Shown: positions 35,074-47,932 of the stretch, piece after piece
Numbering within the stretch: position 1 is the stretch's first letter
How the letters are laid out: every line of letters begins with the position of its first letter
Assembly (NCBI GenBank): GCA_025677815.1
Contig: JAIXMP010000013.1
Location: forward strand, 992,001 to 1,056,000
Reading direction: 5' to 3'
Length of the DNA stretch: 64,000 nucleotides
From: Phascolomyces articulosus
Lineage: Eukaryota > Mucoromycota > Mucoromycetes > Mucorales > Lichtheimiaceae
Notes under the pieces: generated by a model
Told to the model about the DNA's origin: nothing
Databases searched by the model: none
The model's input: only the letters and a program-made list of their open reading frames with translations
Translations under genes and position numbers: made by a program

Positions 35074-37861
35074 TTAGGTCATGTAACGGAAATCAGGATG
35101 CTATAATAATAATAAAAATTCATGGTTAGTCTGCGATTCGAAAAAAAGAAAAAGACGCACATGTATAAAAAAGACAGGGGATGATCCACTTACATTATCG
35201 CAAAGATCTGTGCCTTCACAGGCCTTCTTGTATTCTTCTTCAGTCAAGTTATCACGCTTCTTGTTAATACGGTGCAAGAGGAACTTGAAGACACATGACA
35301 ATACAATGGCACCAGCCAACAAACCAGCACAAATTTCGTGACCACGAGCATAGAATGGGCCATCTTGTGTACGATAGATTTGACCACCCACTATAATTTT
35401 TTTTTTGACAGAATTGTCAATATTACATTTGGAAAATAGATCTTTTTTTTTTGCATAAAAGAAATATTATTTACCTGCACCACCAATGTTACCCAAAGAT
35501 ACAATGATCGCAGTAGCAGTACCACGCTTAGTATGACCACCAATGTTATTACTGAACCATGACAACATAGCAGGGATTTGAGCAAAGACACCAATGGTAG
35601 TAATACAAGCAGCAACATACATGGCTACCATGCCCTTTTGATTCAAAGTAATAAGCAAGATATAACCAACCAAACCAAGTAAACCTGGAATGGCAAGATG
35701 AAGACCGCGTTCACCACGACGATCAGCGTGCATAGCTGTGAGAATAGTGGCAACACATGCTAAAAAAAAAAAAAGAGTTAGTTTCAGTCATTCAATGATG
35801 AAATTTTTTTTCTGTCCTTTTTTAATATGAAACTGCTTACCAAAAGCGTAAGGTGGGGCGCTCATGGCTTGTGCTTCCAAACTATATAAATTTATTATCA
35901 CAATCAGTATTTTTCAAATGAAAGATGTAGAAATATACCCAAGAAAAAAAAAGGTTTTGCTTACCTAGTAAAGCCCATACCCTTAATAATAGTAGGCATA
36001 AACATACTCAAACTATACAAAGGAGCAACACAACAGATATAAATAGCAGCATGCATATACACCTTCCAATCCAAGAAAGCTGCATAAAATTGCTTCATTG
36101 AGAAATGCGTTTCCGTTGATGGACCAGCATCAACCTTGAGACGATGAACAAGAATTTCGCGTTCACGATCATTCAAAACTGGTTAAAATAAGGAAATGAA
36201 ACCCAAAATGGAAGTCGAGAGAAAAAAAACGGGGAGATTAGAATCATAAATATATACAGAAACAATTCCCCTAATGCAATATTTTGTCATCCTGGGAACT
36301 TACATCTGTTTTTGGATTCGGGGAAGTCGGGTAATACGAAATATGTTGTGCAGGCAAAGAAAAGAGTAGGAATAGCTTCAATAATGAAAATCCATTGCCA
36401 ACCATGTAAGCCTCGAATACCTTCCATTTGCATAATACCATAAGCCTATAATATAAATTCATTTATGAATGTTCTTTTTTACCAGGTAATGAATAAGCAC
36501 GTCCAATAGAAAAAAACTTTCTTACCAATACACCGCCGAAAGCCTAAAAATTTTAAAAAGTTACACAATAAAAAAAGGGAACCAATTGTCAGTGCTCCAT
36601 CGGATAAAATATTCAACTTCTCCGGAATATGATAAGAAAGAGATAGAAATTAGTACTTACACCAGCCAAAGTAGAACAGCCAAAGAAAAAGGCCAATCGA
36701 GTAGCTTGTTCTTTACGAGTATACCAAAGTGTTAAATAAAAAATGACACCCTATATAAATATATATTTATATATAATGGATCATCATCCATATTATCATC
36801 ATTAGTCAAAAGATGTACATCGAAAATATCTATTAGAAGAAATATATACTACTTACAGGAAACAAACCGGCCTATAGTTTACCATGACAATAGTAATACA
36901 TAAACAAAGAGATTAGTCACTCATGTTCTTTTCCCACTAACTATTCTATTTTAATAATAATAATAATAAAATACCTCAGTAATACCAAGGAAGAAACGAC
37001 TTGCGAGAAGACCAGCTCCATTATGTACAGCAGCCTAAATGATCGACATGGTTTTGAAAAAGGATGGGGATTAGTTTTTTACTTCCATAAGTATATTTTT
37101 GAAACAACTCGGTTTTTCATATTATTTTGGTACGAAACAAACCATAGCACACATTGTCTAAAAAAAGAGGTAACAAAAATGATCATCAAAATGTTAGATT
37201 GACATTATTCTTCCCAATCCAAAAAAAAACAACAGTAACTTCTTGTTTATGATAATAATAATAATAATACTTACAACACCCCATGCCATCATGACAATCG
37301 AAATCCATTTAGAAGGGCCAATAAACTTTAACATCAAATTGGACGGAACCTCAAAAATGATCTGGAATATGAAGAAAAAGAAAATGGGATCAGCATGAAC
37401 AAAGTTTTCTTCTCAGCATCCAACCAGATACCACGATTCACTATGACTCTTTCAGAAACTTACATAACCAATAAAGAAGATGGATAATGCCCAATTGTAC
37501 TCACTGTCAGTGATAGAAATGTCTTCTGTCAGACCGGCCACCTTTGCATTTCCTAAATAATAAGTCATTTTTCGATTCATTAGAATTATCTATTATCATC
37601 ATACTCTTCATAGAATCATCATCCTATGTAGACATTACCAATATTGACACGATCCAAGAAAGAACAAAGGTACAAAACACCGACATAAGGAATGATCCGT
37701 AAATCAAGTTTCCATAAAAGTTTTCTCCATTCTTCTTGAGTAGGAGCTACGAAACCATCATCACTGGATCCTCGAGTACTTTCAATATCACCAGAAAGTT
37801 GTTCAGCTTTTTCATCAAAGACTTTTTCTGGCACGGCAGAAGGAGGTGAATTCGTTGCCAT
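35074..37861 (-). CDS. Major facilitator superfamily transporter, anion:cation symporter (Dal5/TNA1-like)
   Basis: Fourteen exons, 5' to 3': 37861-37639, 37552-37464, 37361-37275, 37157-37143, 37034-36975, 36871-36857, 36750-36661, 36543-36526, 36445-36304, 36178-35965, 35881-35841, 35759-35475, 35390-35194, 35100-35074; 500 residues, the usual length. Family marks: 'LDLRIIPYVGVLYLCSFLDR', 'SIFFIGYIIFEVPSNLMLKF', 'LLASRFFLGITEAGLFPGVI', 'GWQWIFIIEAIPTLFFA', and the C-terminal 'HPDFRYMT'. This subgroup moves vitamins or organic acids such as nicotinate, allantoate or pantothenate with protons at the plasma membrane; the substrate is unknown. Twelve membrane segments are expected. Three exons are micro-exons of 15, 15 and 18 bases ('TMCAM', 'AGLFP', 'AFGGVL'), each needed to complete conserved helices and each in phase 0. 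Confidence 0.9.
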
Positions 37862-38626
37862 GATAAATGTATTTAAAAAAAAAGTGAAGAAAAAGAAAGA
37901 AAAAAAAGGGACGAACAGAATTTAAGGTTGTGCCTTGAATTAAGACCTTTATATAGAAAATAATCCCGCGCACAAATGATGGCTAAAAAAGGTCAAGATG
38001 ATCTGTTGGATCTTGTTGCTTGTTACCAAAACCTCATATTTTTTATTGAAAGGTCACATGCACCCGTTTGGATAAAATATAGAAAATCGTGTTACCATTA
38101 GATCGAGGTCCTTTATTCCCCACGAAAAAAAAAAAAAAAAAAAAAAACTTTCGCTTATCAAGCCAACTTTACTTTTTTAGTGGTTCGACTCATCATCTTC
38201 TTTTTCCTTTCCGCTCCAACAATATCGTTTTTAAAACGATCATCTTCTTGATCAAATTATTCTTATTACCAATGACTTATTATTAGACCAACTGAATTTT
38301 ACGTTTATCCATAAATTTCTGCTGCCTATAAGACAGTACGTAACAAAAAAAAAAAAAAGAATGCGGGAAATATCATCATTGAAACATTACCCTGCAGTAT
38401 CGCGGACAAATAATATGTTTACATGCATATAAACAAACCTGCAACGATTTTGAGATCTGTTGATGATGTATCATTTTAAATACCATTTATTCATTCACCA
38501 CTCAAAAGAAATTTCATGTTGTTCATTGATAGTATTCCATTCCATTGAATCATTCATTCAATAAATGTTATCATGTACAACCTTAGAAACAAAAAAGTAT
38601 CATAGACTTTATTTTTTTTGTTTTTT

Positions 38627-38655
38627 CACACACACACGCACACACACACACACAC
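38627..38655. repeat. (CA)n microsatellite
   Basis: About 29 bases of CA repeat with one CG interruption, in non-coding DNA. Confidence 0.85.
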
Positions 38656-39753
38656 GGAACAACATAAAAGTTGTACAGTATTCCCCACATATTCTGATAA
38701 TAAACGATAGTAACAAACTATTCTAATCTTTCCATATAATATATTATAAAACATAAGCCCATTCTCTCTTGTAATCATTTCATACTGTATATACAAAATA
38801 CCAGTGAGTAACCACACCCATCACCAATACCCATTATTATTTGACTTCATCACCCGAATTCCGGCGAGTTAGTATATCAATATATTAGATGACTACAACA
38901 ACAACAACAAAAAGCACCTTTCTTTTCTTTTTGTATTACCCTTACGCGCGCTATTAATTTGAAATGGTTTTGCGTTGTAAATGATGATTCTAAAGGATTA
39001 CACCATATATCCTAATCTGACCAGATAATAAAAAAAAAGATGGTTCCACAACCCCACACTCTTATATAATAATTTTTTTGACATGTGGATGATTAACAAA
39101 AAGTCTTATTGACTGAATGACGATTATCATCATCATCATCCTGGTTCAATAGATAAAATAATTTTCATAGTTAGAGTACCTACAAGCAAGACAATAAAAA
39201 GTATATTATTATGAGGATCATAGTAGTATAAAAAGAGAGAACAGTAGCATCATGTTACGTATATTACGGCATTCTATCCATTTTTATTATAGTTCATTTC
39301 TTATAGAGTGGTTTATATTACTAATAGATTCTTAAACTATTGGGCACCAGTTTTTTTGGGATTCCAGATATTCGTTTCATATTTGAACTTTTTGATAATG
39401 TAATAATTTTATTCCAAGCTTTCGGTATGAAAATAGCGTCGAGTGGTACGATAAAAATGACTTCTTTTCCCACAATTGAAATTATGTATACCAACAACAT
39501 AGGATAACAGCACTTTATCAACTTTTATTCTTATGACTTTTTATAAGGTGTTATATTATAAACTATACTACTGAACTAACCTAGACACATAAGATAGACA
39601 ACAAAGATAACCATCCCCTCTTTTATATATTTATAAAACTTTATCACAAACAGAAATATATTAGTATAGAACGACATCTTTATTAATAATAGCCATAACA
39701 TGACACGTCTTCATAGTATTACGTATTATCTAACGTTTTTTTTTCTTGCCGAT

Positions 39754-39754
<1 letters not shown>

Positions 39755-39789
<35 letters not shown>
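39755..39789. repeat. 35-base poly-A tract
   Basis: Uninterrupted run of 35 A. No coding sequence or target-site duplication was seen next to it, so it is not taken as a retroelement tail. Confidence 0.9.
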
Positions 39790-39793
<4 letters not shown>

Positions 39794-42700
39794 ACCACAA
39801 ATTATTTGAAAATTTATCTCCCACGACCTCAAAATGTGAACTAGCAGTTTCCTCTCCTTGAGCATGAATATTCACACTCTCTTTTTTTTTATGTGGCAAT
39901 AATGTATATAAATATATATAATATAAAAGCCCAGCTAATACGTCTTGGAATTCGATCAGTATTACTTGGATTTTTGATCGTGAGTATTGATAAAAATACA
40001 TAATTTTTTTTAAAAAAAGAAAAAAATGAATTCATAGAAAAAAAAAAGTCGATCTACGCTATTATTCCCGGTTGGTTGCTTTTTTTTTCTTTTGGTAAAA
40101 AGAAATAAATCCCTTTTTTTTGTATTTTAAACGAATAAGGATATATATTGAAAAAGTGATTTCTTTATTTTCTCAAACAGTAGTGATTTGGTATATAGTA
40201 GTAGTAATAATATGTAGCATAAATTCCACTTCTTTTATTTTCTATTCATACGTAAATGCATTTTTTAAAGTTTTTGAAGAAATACAATGAAGACAACGAG
40301 ATCGATATGTAACATGAATCTTTATATCGGCACGGTGATTTATCAAAGTTTAATCAGTGTACCGTAACGATGGTTTATTATGATTGCTGCTATTTTGTTT
40401 CTATACGATTCCTGCAGTGGTGGTTGCTGTATTTGTTAATTCCGGTATAATGCAAACGAGAACAAATCGTATTAGATTCTATACTCTTCTTTCTCGCAAG
40501 GTATCTGAGAATTCTAAAAAACTACTCTTGAACCAAAGTTATGTATTATTATGAGTTTATCGTCCCAACAAAAAATAAACATAAGACCAAGCTGTTATTT
40601 ATCATACAAATATAGAATCGTTATGATTGGTACATTGTATATCGTTGCTATATATATTTGCAAGAGTCATGAAAGGGAACAGAATATAAATGTGTATACT
40701 ATCTCATTCGATTTTTCTGTATATCTATAGAAAGAAGAATTCATTTCATCAAAGTCAACAGTTCTTCTGTAAACTGACAAATGATGTGTCATTCGTTATA
40801 CACCACTTTGCATACTATTTTTTTTTGTATACTATTAGGAAACTTCGACCACATTAGAAGATATTTTAGTTTGAAAAGAGAGAGCAGAAAGAAATACGGG
40901 ATTTAATTGTTTATTATTATTTTTTTTGACTACTTGGAAAATGCACCTTTCTGATAAAGAAAAAAAAAGTAATCTGTATAAAGAGATGAAGGGTAAAGCC
41001 TGGTAATGATAAATATTTATATAAAATATCTACAGCTTACATAAACATAAAGACTTCCACCACACTTGTTTATCATCAACATTCAAAATCTTTTAGGATT
41101 TTTGCTTATACATTATGCATATTGATCTACAAACAAAAACAATGCGATAAGATTGTACTTCCGCTTCTAATGATTCACATTTGAAAAAAAAAAGTGTGAG
41201 TCAGAAAAGGATTTATCCAAATGATTGGTCTTTGCTGAGATCCAGCATATATGGCGCAAATTAAATGTCAATCGAAAGAGAAAGGCGGGAGCGTGGGGAT
41301 GATAAATTTCACACGGGTCCTATTTTGAGAATGATGATTAAAACTATTTACGATTTTTTTTATATACATTTGCAGATGTGTATTCACACAATTAAGATAT
41401 ATATACACTAGGTACCATTTACAATAGCATTTTGATATTCGATATAAATAATAATAACTATATCACCATCCTTATTAGATGTAATAATTGTTGCCTATTT
41501 TCAATGAAGCTTATTTCTATATTCTTCTCGACCTTGAAAATATATGTAAATAGATTGTTTTAAGTAAGAAAAAGAAGACGGGATGGCGTCGTGATATCCT
41601 TTGTTTAATTCCCGAGATATACCTACATCATAAATTAAAACTTAATGTTACGAACGGTTTGTTATAATATATTAAGTTAATATGTAAAAAAAGTAGAGAT
41701 TACTACAATATAGCAATTATAGTTTCAATTGAAAATATGGAGAAAAAGATGTATAAAATATAAATGCAACCGGAGATACCTTAATTTTGGAGTCTATCCA
41801 TGCGTATTTTTTACATTTATCTTTCGATGAAGAGGAGAGTAAATGGAGGATCTTTTTATTGTCTATTCATAATGCCTTTAATATAAAGAAATATACTTGT
41901 ATAGTCCATTTTGAGTTTGGTTGAAAACATTGGGCGTTTTTTTGGGGGGAATGTTTATGGAATTATCTTCAAAATGGTATACAAAAATAAGCTACTTCAC
42001 ATCCCCTGGCATCTTTTTTTTTAGATATACTTCTCCTATGTGTTTCTTTATATTCTATTATAAAAGTATAGTAGTAACAGTGTATATATATATATGTGTG
42101 TGTGTCGATCATTATAATTTACCCCGCGTTTTATATATATCAAATTGACACATGCTTGTAAAAGAAGAACCATTTCGTTTTGTTTCCAAATTTCAAAATA
42201 AACAACAAATTATATCCTAATTCCCAAAATATGAAGCATTCCAAATAGTTAGCATTTCCTCCCACTTCTCCTAAATAGAATTTATGGATGGTTATATTAT
42301 CCTAATTTCCTTTTTATTGTAATCAGCTGCATCCAATTTATAAATAATTTCAAGGAGATGTGAAATACAGCAACTACAATGATGAGATTTCATACTAAAT
42401 GCATGTGAGTGTGGCGAATGGATCATTGTTGATATTTTTTTTTAGAATGTTTATTTTAAAAGAGGCTTAGAATATAATTATACTCTATTAAAGTGGGCTA
42501 TGCTTAAATTATAACCCATAACATCATTATTGCTTCTTATGCGCTTTCCTTCTTCTCCCCCCCCCCAATAATATATATTCACTTTAGAGAGGCTAAATAA
42601 CAAACATCATAGGATAGAACGCCAAACAAATTATAAACAACAACATCAGGTTTTGGTGATTATAAAAAATAATAATCCATAAAAATATGGAGGGGAAGAA

Positions 42701-45700
42701 GAGTTTTTCTTGGGATCTATCTTTACCACCTTCATTTATTATTTTTTTCTTGTTATGATATTCAATTATATTAATTGCATTTTTGAGATGTGATGATCCA
42801 TCGCCTTTCATGGACAAGTTCCTTGCAAGGGTATATGGGAAATATTTTATATTTCTAATTTGGATAAAAAGCTTATATCAATTTGGATACGCTATAAAAA
42901 AGGCGCAGACACTTTATCTCTTTTACGACAATAAACAAGGAATGATATATCCTTTCCTAGTGAAGTTTTTTTTCAAGAGAGCCATTCAAATATCCCAAGG
43001 AGTTATTAAGTTTCAAAACATGATAAACATGATGTTGTAGGTTTATATTGTTATTTGGAGTCATTTGAAAACTAAATATAAAAATAATTTCATTATTCGA
43101 TCTGCACCTAGTAATAATAATAGGTCAGGAGGAATAAGAAAAGCAGAATAATCATGGTGTCTAAGGATGCGATCAATGTTGTTATTTCAGCCATTCAATT
43201 AACAATAACTCGTCATTGAATGTATCGCAATGTACTGGTTTCAGTATATAATATACTCTACTACATTTCGAAAAAAAAGATATGGTATTCATAACTGAAA
43301 CAGGTCAAACAAAATCGATAAGGCATGATCTTGTTAAAATACATAATACGCTGCGTTGTGAATTGGCATGAACCAAAGGTATTTTTATTGTAAAAAAAAA
43401 GGTGAAAAGTTTTGAACACTTGACGAGTAGAAGAACATGAATCTTTGTAAAGTAATAACATTTTTTTTTACATGGTATGAAATGACTGTTTCTCACTTTT
43501 GATACATTTGGACGATTTTTTTTTGATTCGGCCGCATCACCTTTTTTCTCTTAATAACCGAACTACGCCCAACCAAAGGAGGTATATATTGATTTATTAT
43601 ACGGAAACTCACTCTATTATTAACATGTTAAATAATGAACGATCCTTTGTGTAATAAATGTACATATTATTCCTTATGGGTAAACTTTACATTTTTTTTT
43701 TTTGAAACAAATATATAATAACTCTATGGCTTCGGTCTTCTTCATCCTTCCTCTCCTTTCAAGTTTTAAAAAAACTGATAATCAGTCTGTTGGTAACAGA
43801 CTATAAGTACATTGATTCTCTTTGACATGAGGAGATTTTGACGTATAAATCATTCCCCCCTCCCCTCTCCTCCCCCCCCTTCAATGAACCAATCAAGACG
43901 AAGTTTTTATACATGAATAAAAACATAAAATATTTCACCACCATATTTGATCTGCTTATTTACTTTTAAATATATCTCTATTACAAAGCTTTTATTGATG
44001 ATAAAGAAGAAGGGGCGCGGCTTATTATTTATATAATATATTTTGCAGTACAATCAAGGCAATTCAAATTCCTATTTATGGAGATCACGCATGCCACCTT
44101 TTTTTTTTTTTGTACGTGTGTAAAATGCAATCCAAAAAAGTTTCTCAGTGGTACAAATACTAATTGAATCGGATGATGCCACTGAAACAGAGTGATGAGC
44201 CATCATCACGTAAGACTACAACTAAAACCAGGTATTTTTTTTGATTTTTGTGCTACGTATTACTTTTTATTGTTAAAATTTTCATAGATCGGGCATATTC
44301 GTTGATGGTCATGATTGGATGATGATAATTGTATCCAGTTATTATTATAACTAAACATTTTTCGTTGCTTTCCTCCAGTCCATTGTTTTTTTTGGGGGGG
44401 GGGAAAGAGGAGGAAGAGAGATAAGAAGTGTATTGATCATGTAAGCATGTAGTAAGATTCTTTTAGATAGAAATCACAACTTGTTCTTTTTCAAAAAATG
44501 TCTATTTACAGTGATTGATTTAGGCATTTTATGAAGACGATAATGATAAATTCTTTTTTTTATTACCCCCATCTTTTGTTCACTTTTTCTTTAAGTATTA
44601 ATGAAAACAAGATGTTAGAGAATTGTTTAAACGCTTAATATCTTGATACGTAAATAAGATGAAACGGGATAATATTCAATAGGAATGGTTTTGTTAGGTA
44701 GATCTTTCTTATAAAAAAATAGACGATCATGATAGATATATTGTAGTTTCGTAAACAAGTTATCTAGTCATAACATTGGGTGATTTTTCTTCCTTTTCCC
44801 ATCATGATGGCTATACAAAATGTTATTTTGAACACAGTCATTGTCAATAATGTGACTAGAGATATTGGCCATCAATTGAAGTTTCTATTGGTAGATGATC
44901 CACCACTGGATGCATAAATGACATTTAGTGACAAGTGATTCCTGCTGTATACCTTACCACTCACTTTTTTTTTCATAGTATCGTGCCTGTTCCTTATACA
45001 AACAAACAAATCAGTCGCGCAGTCATGAGTTTTGATGTAATAAATGTTTTCATTGTATATACAGTCTCTTTTTATCATTGTATTAAAATGATTGGTTATT
45101 AGAATAAATAGTTTGTAATAGACATTTTTTTTATTAGTGATAAAAAATGTATATCCATCATAGCTAGACATAGAAATCATATCAGACTTACTATTATAAC
45201 TTGGACAAAAAACCAAAAAAGTCTCAAAAGTGGAATGTTTCATCATGTTAAAAAAATTATTCAGATTTTTTTTTTCTGTAAGAATAAAATTTTATTTAAT
45301 AACGCGTAGAAAAAAACAACAACAATAGAAAAGCATTACGAATGATATCATATGAATGTCAGTCATAGTGTATAAGCGGGGTTCTGTAAAAAAAACCATT
45401 GTTTCTTGATCAAATTACTTCTATAGATAAGAGACATATTCTAGATAGATCATGATCTATGTTTTTGATATATATAAAGTTTATCTTGATTTATTAAATC
45501 GCTCCCATTGCTAATAATAATAATAAAGTTGAATTCCTTGAAAGAAAAACTAAAATTAGTCAATTTTGCTGTTTTTGAGCATGTTCCCGGTTTTCTCACT
45601 TACAAAATTCGGATCCACTCCATTTTGGCAGACGGACGACAAATTTATATTTTTTGATATATTAGAAATAGGGCTCGACCCTGAAAATCATTTCATAATC

Positions 45701-46091
45701 CATGTTAAAGAAAATCATCCAAGTTTTTTTTTTTTTCTTATTAAAAAAAAATGTTTACTCAACAATTCATATGAAATAGTGAGTATCTATAAAGTATTAT
45801 AAAAAAAAGCTTTTTTTAATAAAAGACTTTAACTTTCATGAAGTATTATATAAAAAAAATAGCCCCTTTTTCCCTTCATGTGCTATAACTTTTAGATTGG
45901 TTTCACTTCTTGGCACTAAACTATAACCAGAAAAATGGCCAATAGAAAAGAAAAAGAAAGAAAGAAAGAAAAAAAACAACCCACTCCTTTTTATTACTTG
46001 TACAACTTTTTTTTTTCTCTTCTCATTAGAAATTCTACATATATACTTATATATATATATATAATACACACTCCTTAATGAAATAATAAGA

Positions 46092-47932
46092 ATGGACAGA
46101 CTATCATCCTATATTACACTTGCATCTCGAAAAACTATACTTTTAGTGACTGCCACTTTAATAACATTGACCTTAATCTTTACATTTTCGGCATCCATCC
46201 GGGAATCATCTATTCAACTATGGCAACAACAACAACTAGATAGTCAACGTAATAACGATTGTATTGCCAATACAGCCACAGTGCATGAATTACCAGTGGA
46301 AAAATTGAAATGGGACCAGTGTCTTTCACCTACCAGTGAACGTGAAACTTATTTATCGATTGTCATTGTTTCTCGTATGGATGACTATGCTGGGTAAGTC
46401 CTCCTGAAAAAAAAAAACGAAATAGATAAAGCCTGAAATAGATAAAGCTAATATATATATATTTATATTTTTGCCATTTTAGCAACCAACATCATCGATT
46501 ACAGAACTTTATCGATAGTGCTTATCTATTAGCTGAACATTCCCAAACAACTATTGAACTTTTGATTGTAGAATGGAATCCTCCATCCGATCGTCGACGA
46601 GTGGTTGATTCTTTCGTAAGTGTGATTATATATATACAAAACAAAAAGAAAAAAATGGGAAGAAGGGGAAAGAATGATAAGAAAAAAAAAAAGAGAAAAA
46701 GAAAGAAAGGAAATAGTAATTAGTCGTTGATGGTTAAAACTAATAATAAAATCTACTCACACACACGATGGTTTTGTGTGATATGCATCACTTTAAATTT
46801 GATATATTTTTAGCGTTTCCGACATTCAAATTATTTGACATATAGAGTGATTACTGTTCCCAATGGTATTCATGAAGCATTACCTAACCGAGGAAATTCA
46901 CCTCTTCATGAATTTGAAGGAAAAAATGTTGGTATTCGTTTCGCACGTGGTGAATTCATTGTTTGTACAAATCAAGGTTCGTTTATTATTATTATTATTA
47001 ACGCATGATGGAAAGAAAAAAAAAACAGTTTAAACAACAAGATAGGAGTGTCCCCTTTTTTTTTCTAATCTATTAACGCTCAACTTATTTGTAGATGATA
47101 TTTGGTCTCATAATTTCCTTAATGCAGTCAAATCTCGAGTATTTGAGAAAAACGTGATTTATTTACAACGACAAGATCATCATAATATGTAAGTAATTTT
47201 TTTGGCATATTTAGACCCACCAAATAATTCACTGATAATTTTCAATTGAAAATATAGTCATGATCCTTTACCACCTTCCATTGTTCGTTTACCAGCTTTT
47301 GCTGATGATGATGTTTTATTTAATGCTTGTAAATTGGGTGATCAAGATTGGGGTCATTATCAATTACCTAAACCTCTCAAAGTCACTACCGAAAATATTC
47401 TCAAGGTAGCTGATCAAGCAGGAGATTTCACTATGGCTCATCGTGAAACATGGAAAGTCCCTCGAGGTTATAGAGAAGCGGGAGGTGTAGCATGGTAATT
47501 TTTTTTTTTTTGAAGGAAAAAGAGATTTCTGCGGCGCAGAAAATATGGGCAGGTGGAATGAAGAAGGGAGAAAAAGAGAGAGAGAGAGAATATGAAAAAA
47601 AAGGAGAAAGAGAGATTCTTATAAGGATTCCATATATTTAAATATATATTATTATATATAGGATGGATATTGAATTTATCTGCACAGCAGCATGGACATT
47701 TGATATCCCTGTCGTCTATGATGAAAATGGATTTGCATGTCATCAGGATCATCAAAATATTTGGGAGTTCAATACTGAACAACATACTGACAACAAGGAT
47801 ATTGACATGGGAGAAATCATGCGCAAGGAGAAGATATACATGAATGAAGAAGGCAAATGGGCTTTACAAGATGTAGATATTTGGGATCTTAAATTAGAAT
47901 GTCAGGAATTTCAAGGTGGTTTATGTTGGTGA
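46092..47932 (+). CDS. Type II membrane glycosyltransferase-like protein (GT-A fold, bacterial-like domain)
   Basis: Six exons: 46092-46393, 46483-46615, 46814-46976, 47095-47188, 47258-47494, 47662-47932; 399 residues. A short cytosolic start is followed by one membrane segment (residues 15-34, 'TILLVTATLITLTLIFTFSA'), giving a type II topology typical of Golgi enzymes. The luminal domain contains 'ERETYLSIVIVSRMDDYAG', 'LLIVEWNPPSDRRRVVDSF', 'KNVGIRFARGEFIVCTNQDD', then 'DMGEIMRKEKIYMNEEGKWA'. The string E-W-N-P-P, the K-N-x-G-I-R-x-A-R-G block and a 'TN-x-D' acidic site match a GT-A glycosyltransferase group found mainly in bacteria. The acidic pair would bind metal and nucleotide sugar. 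Probably modifies secreted or wall glycans; donor and acceptor unknown. The domain call is moderate to good. Confidence 0.75.

Larger units (their letters stand above)
37862..46091. other. 8.2 kb gene desert
   Basis: No gene could be supported on either strand. The DNA is very A+T-rich with a CA run, a 35-base poly-A and scattered short homopolymers. The longest open frame (44872-45246, minus, 124 codons) has A+T-driven composition and is near what chance predicts. The first ~150 bases should contain the MFS gene promoter and the last ~150 the glycosyltransferase promoter. No tRNA, snRNA or transposon was recognised. Confidence 0.5.

Noticed and set aside
39755..39789. 35-base poly-A as the tail of a LINE or processed pseudogene
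   Set aside because: No coding remnant upstream and no flanking direct repeats; long A/T runs are common throughout the window.
44872..45246. 124-codon minus-strand frame in the gene desert
   Set aside because: At roughly two-thirds A+T a frame of this length is expected about once in the window by chance; no motif, splice partner or biased composition supports it.
45566..45802. 78-codon plus-strand frame with some protein-like stretch
   Set aside because: It does not begin with ATG, is interrupted by poly-T-coded Phe and poly-A-coded Lys runs, and has no splice signals that would make it an exon of the glycosyltransferase gene.
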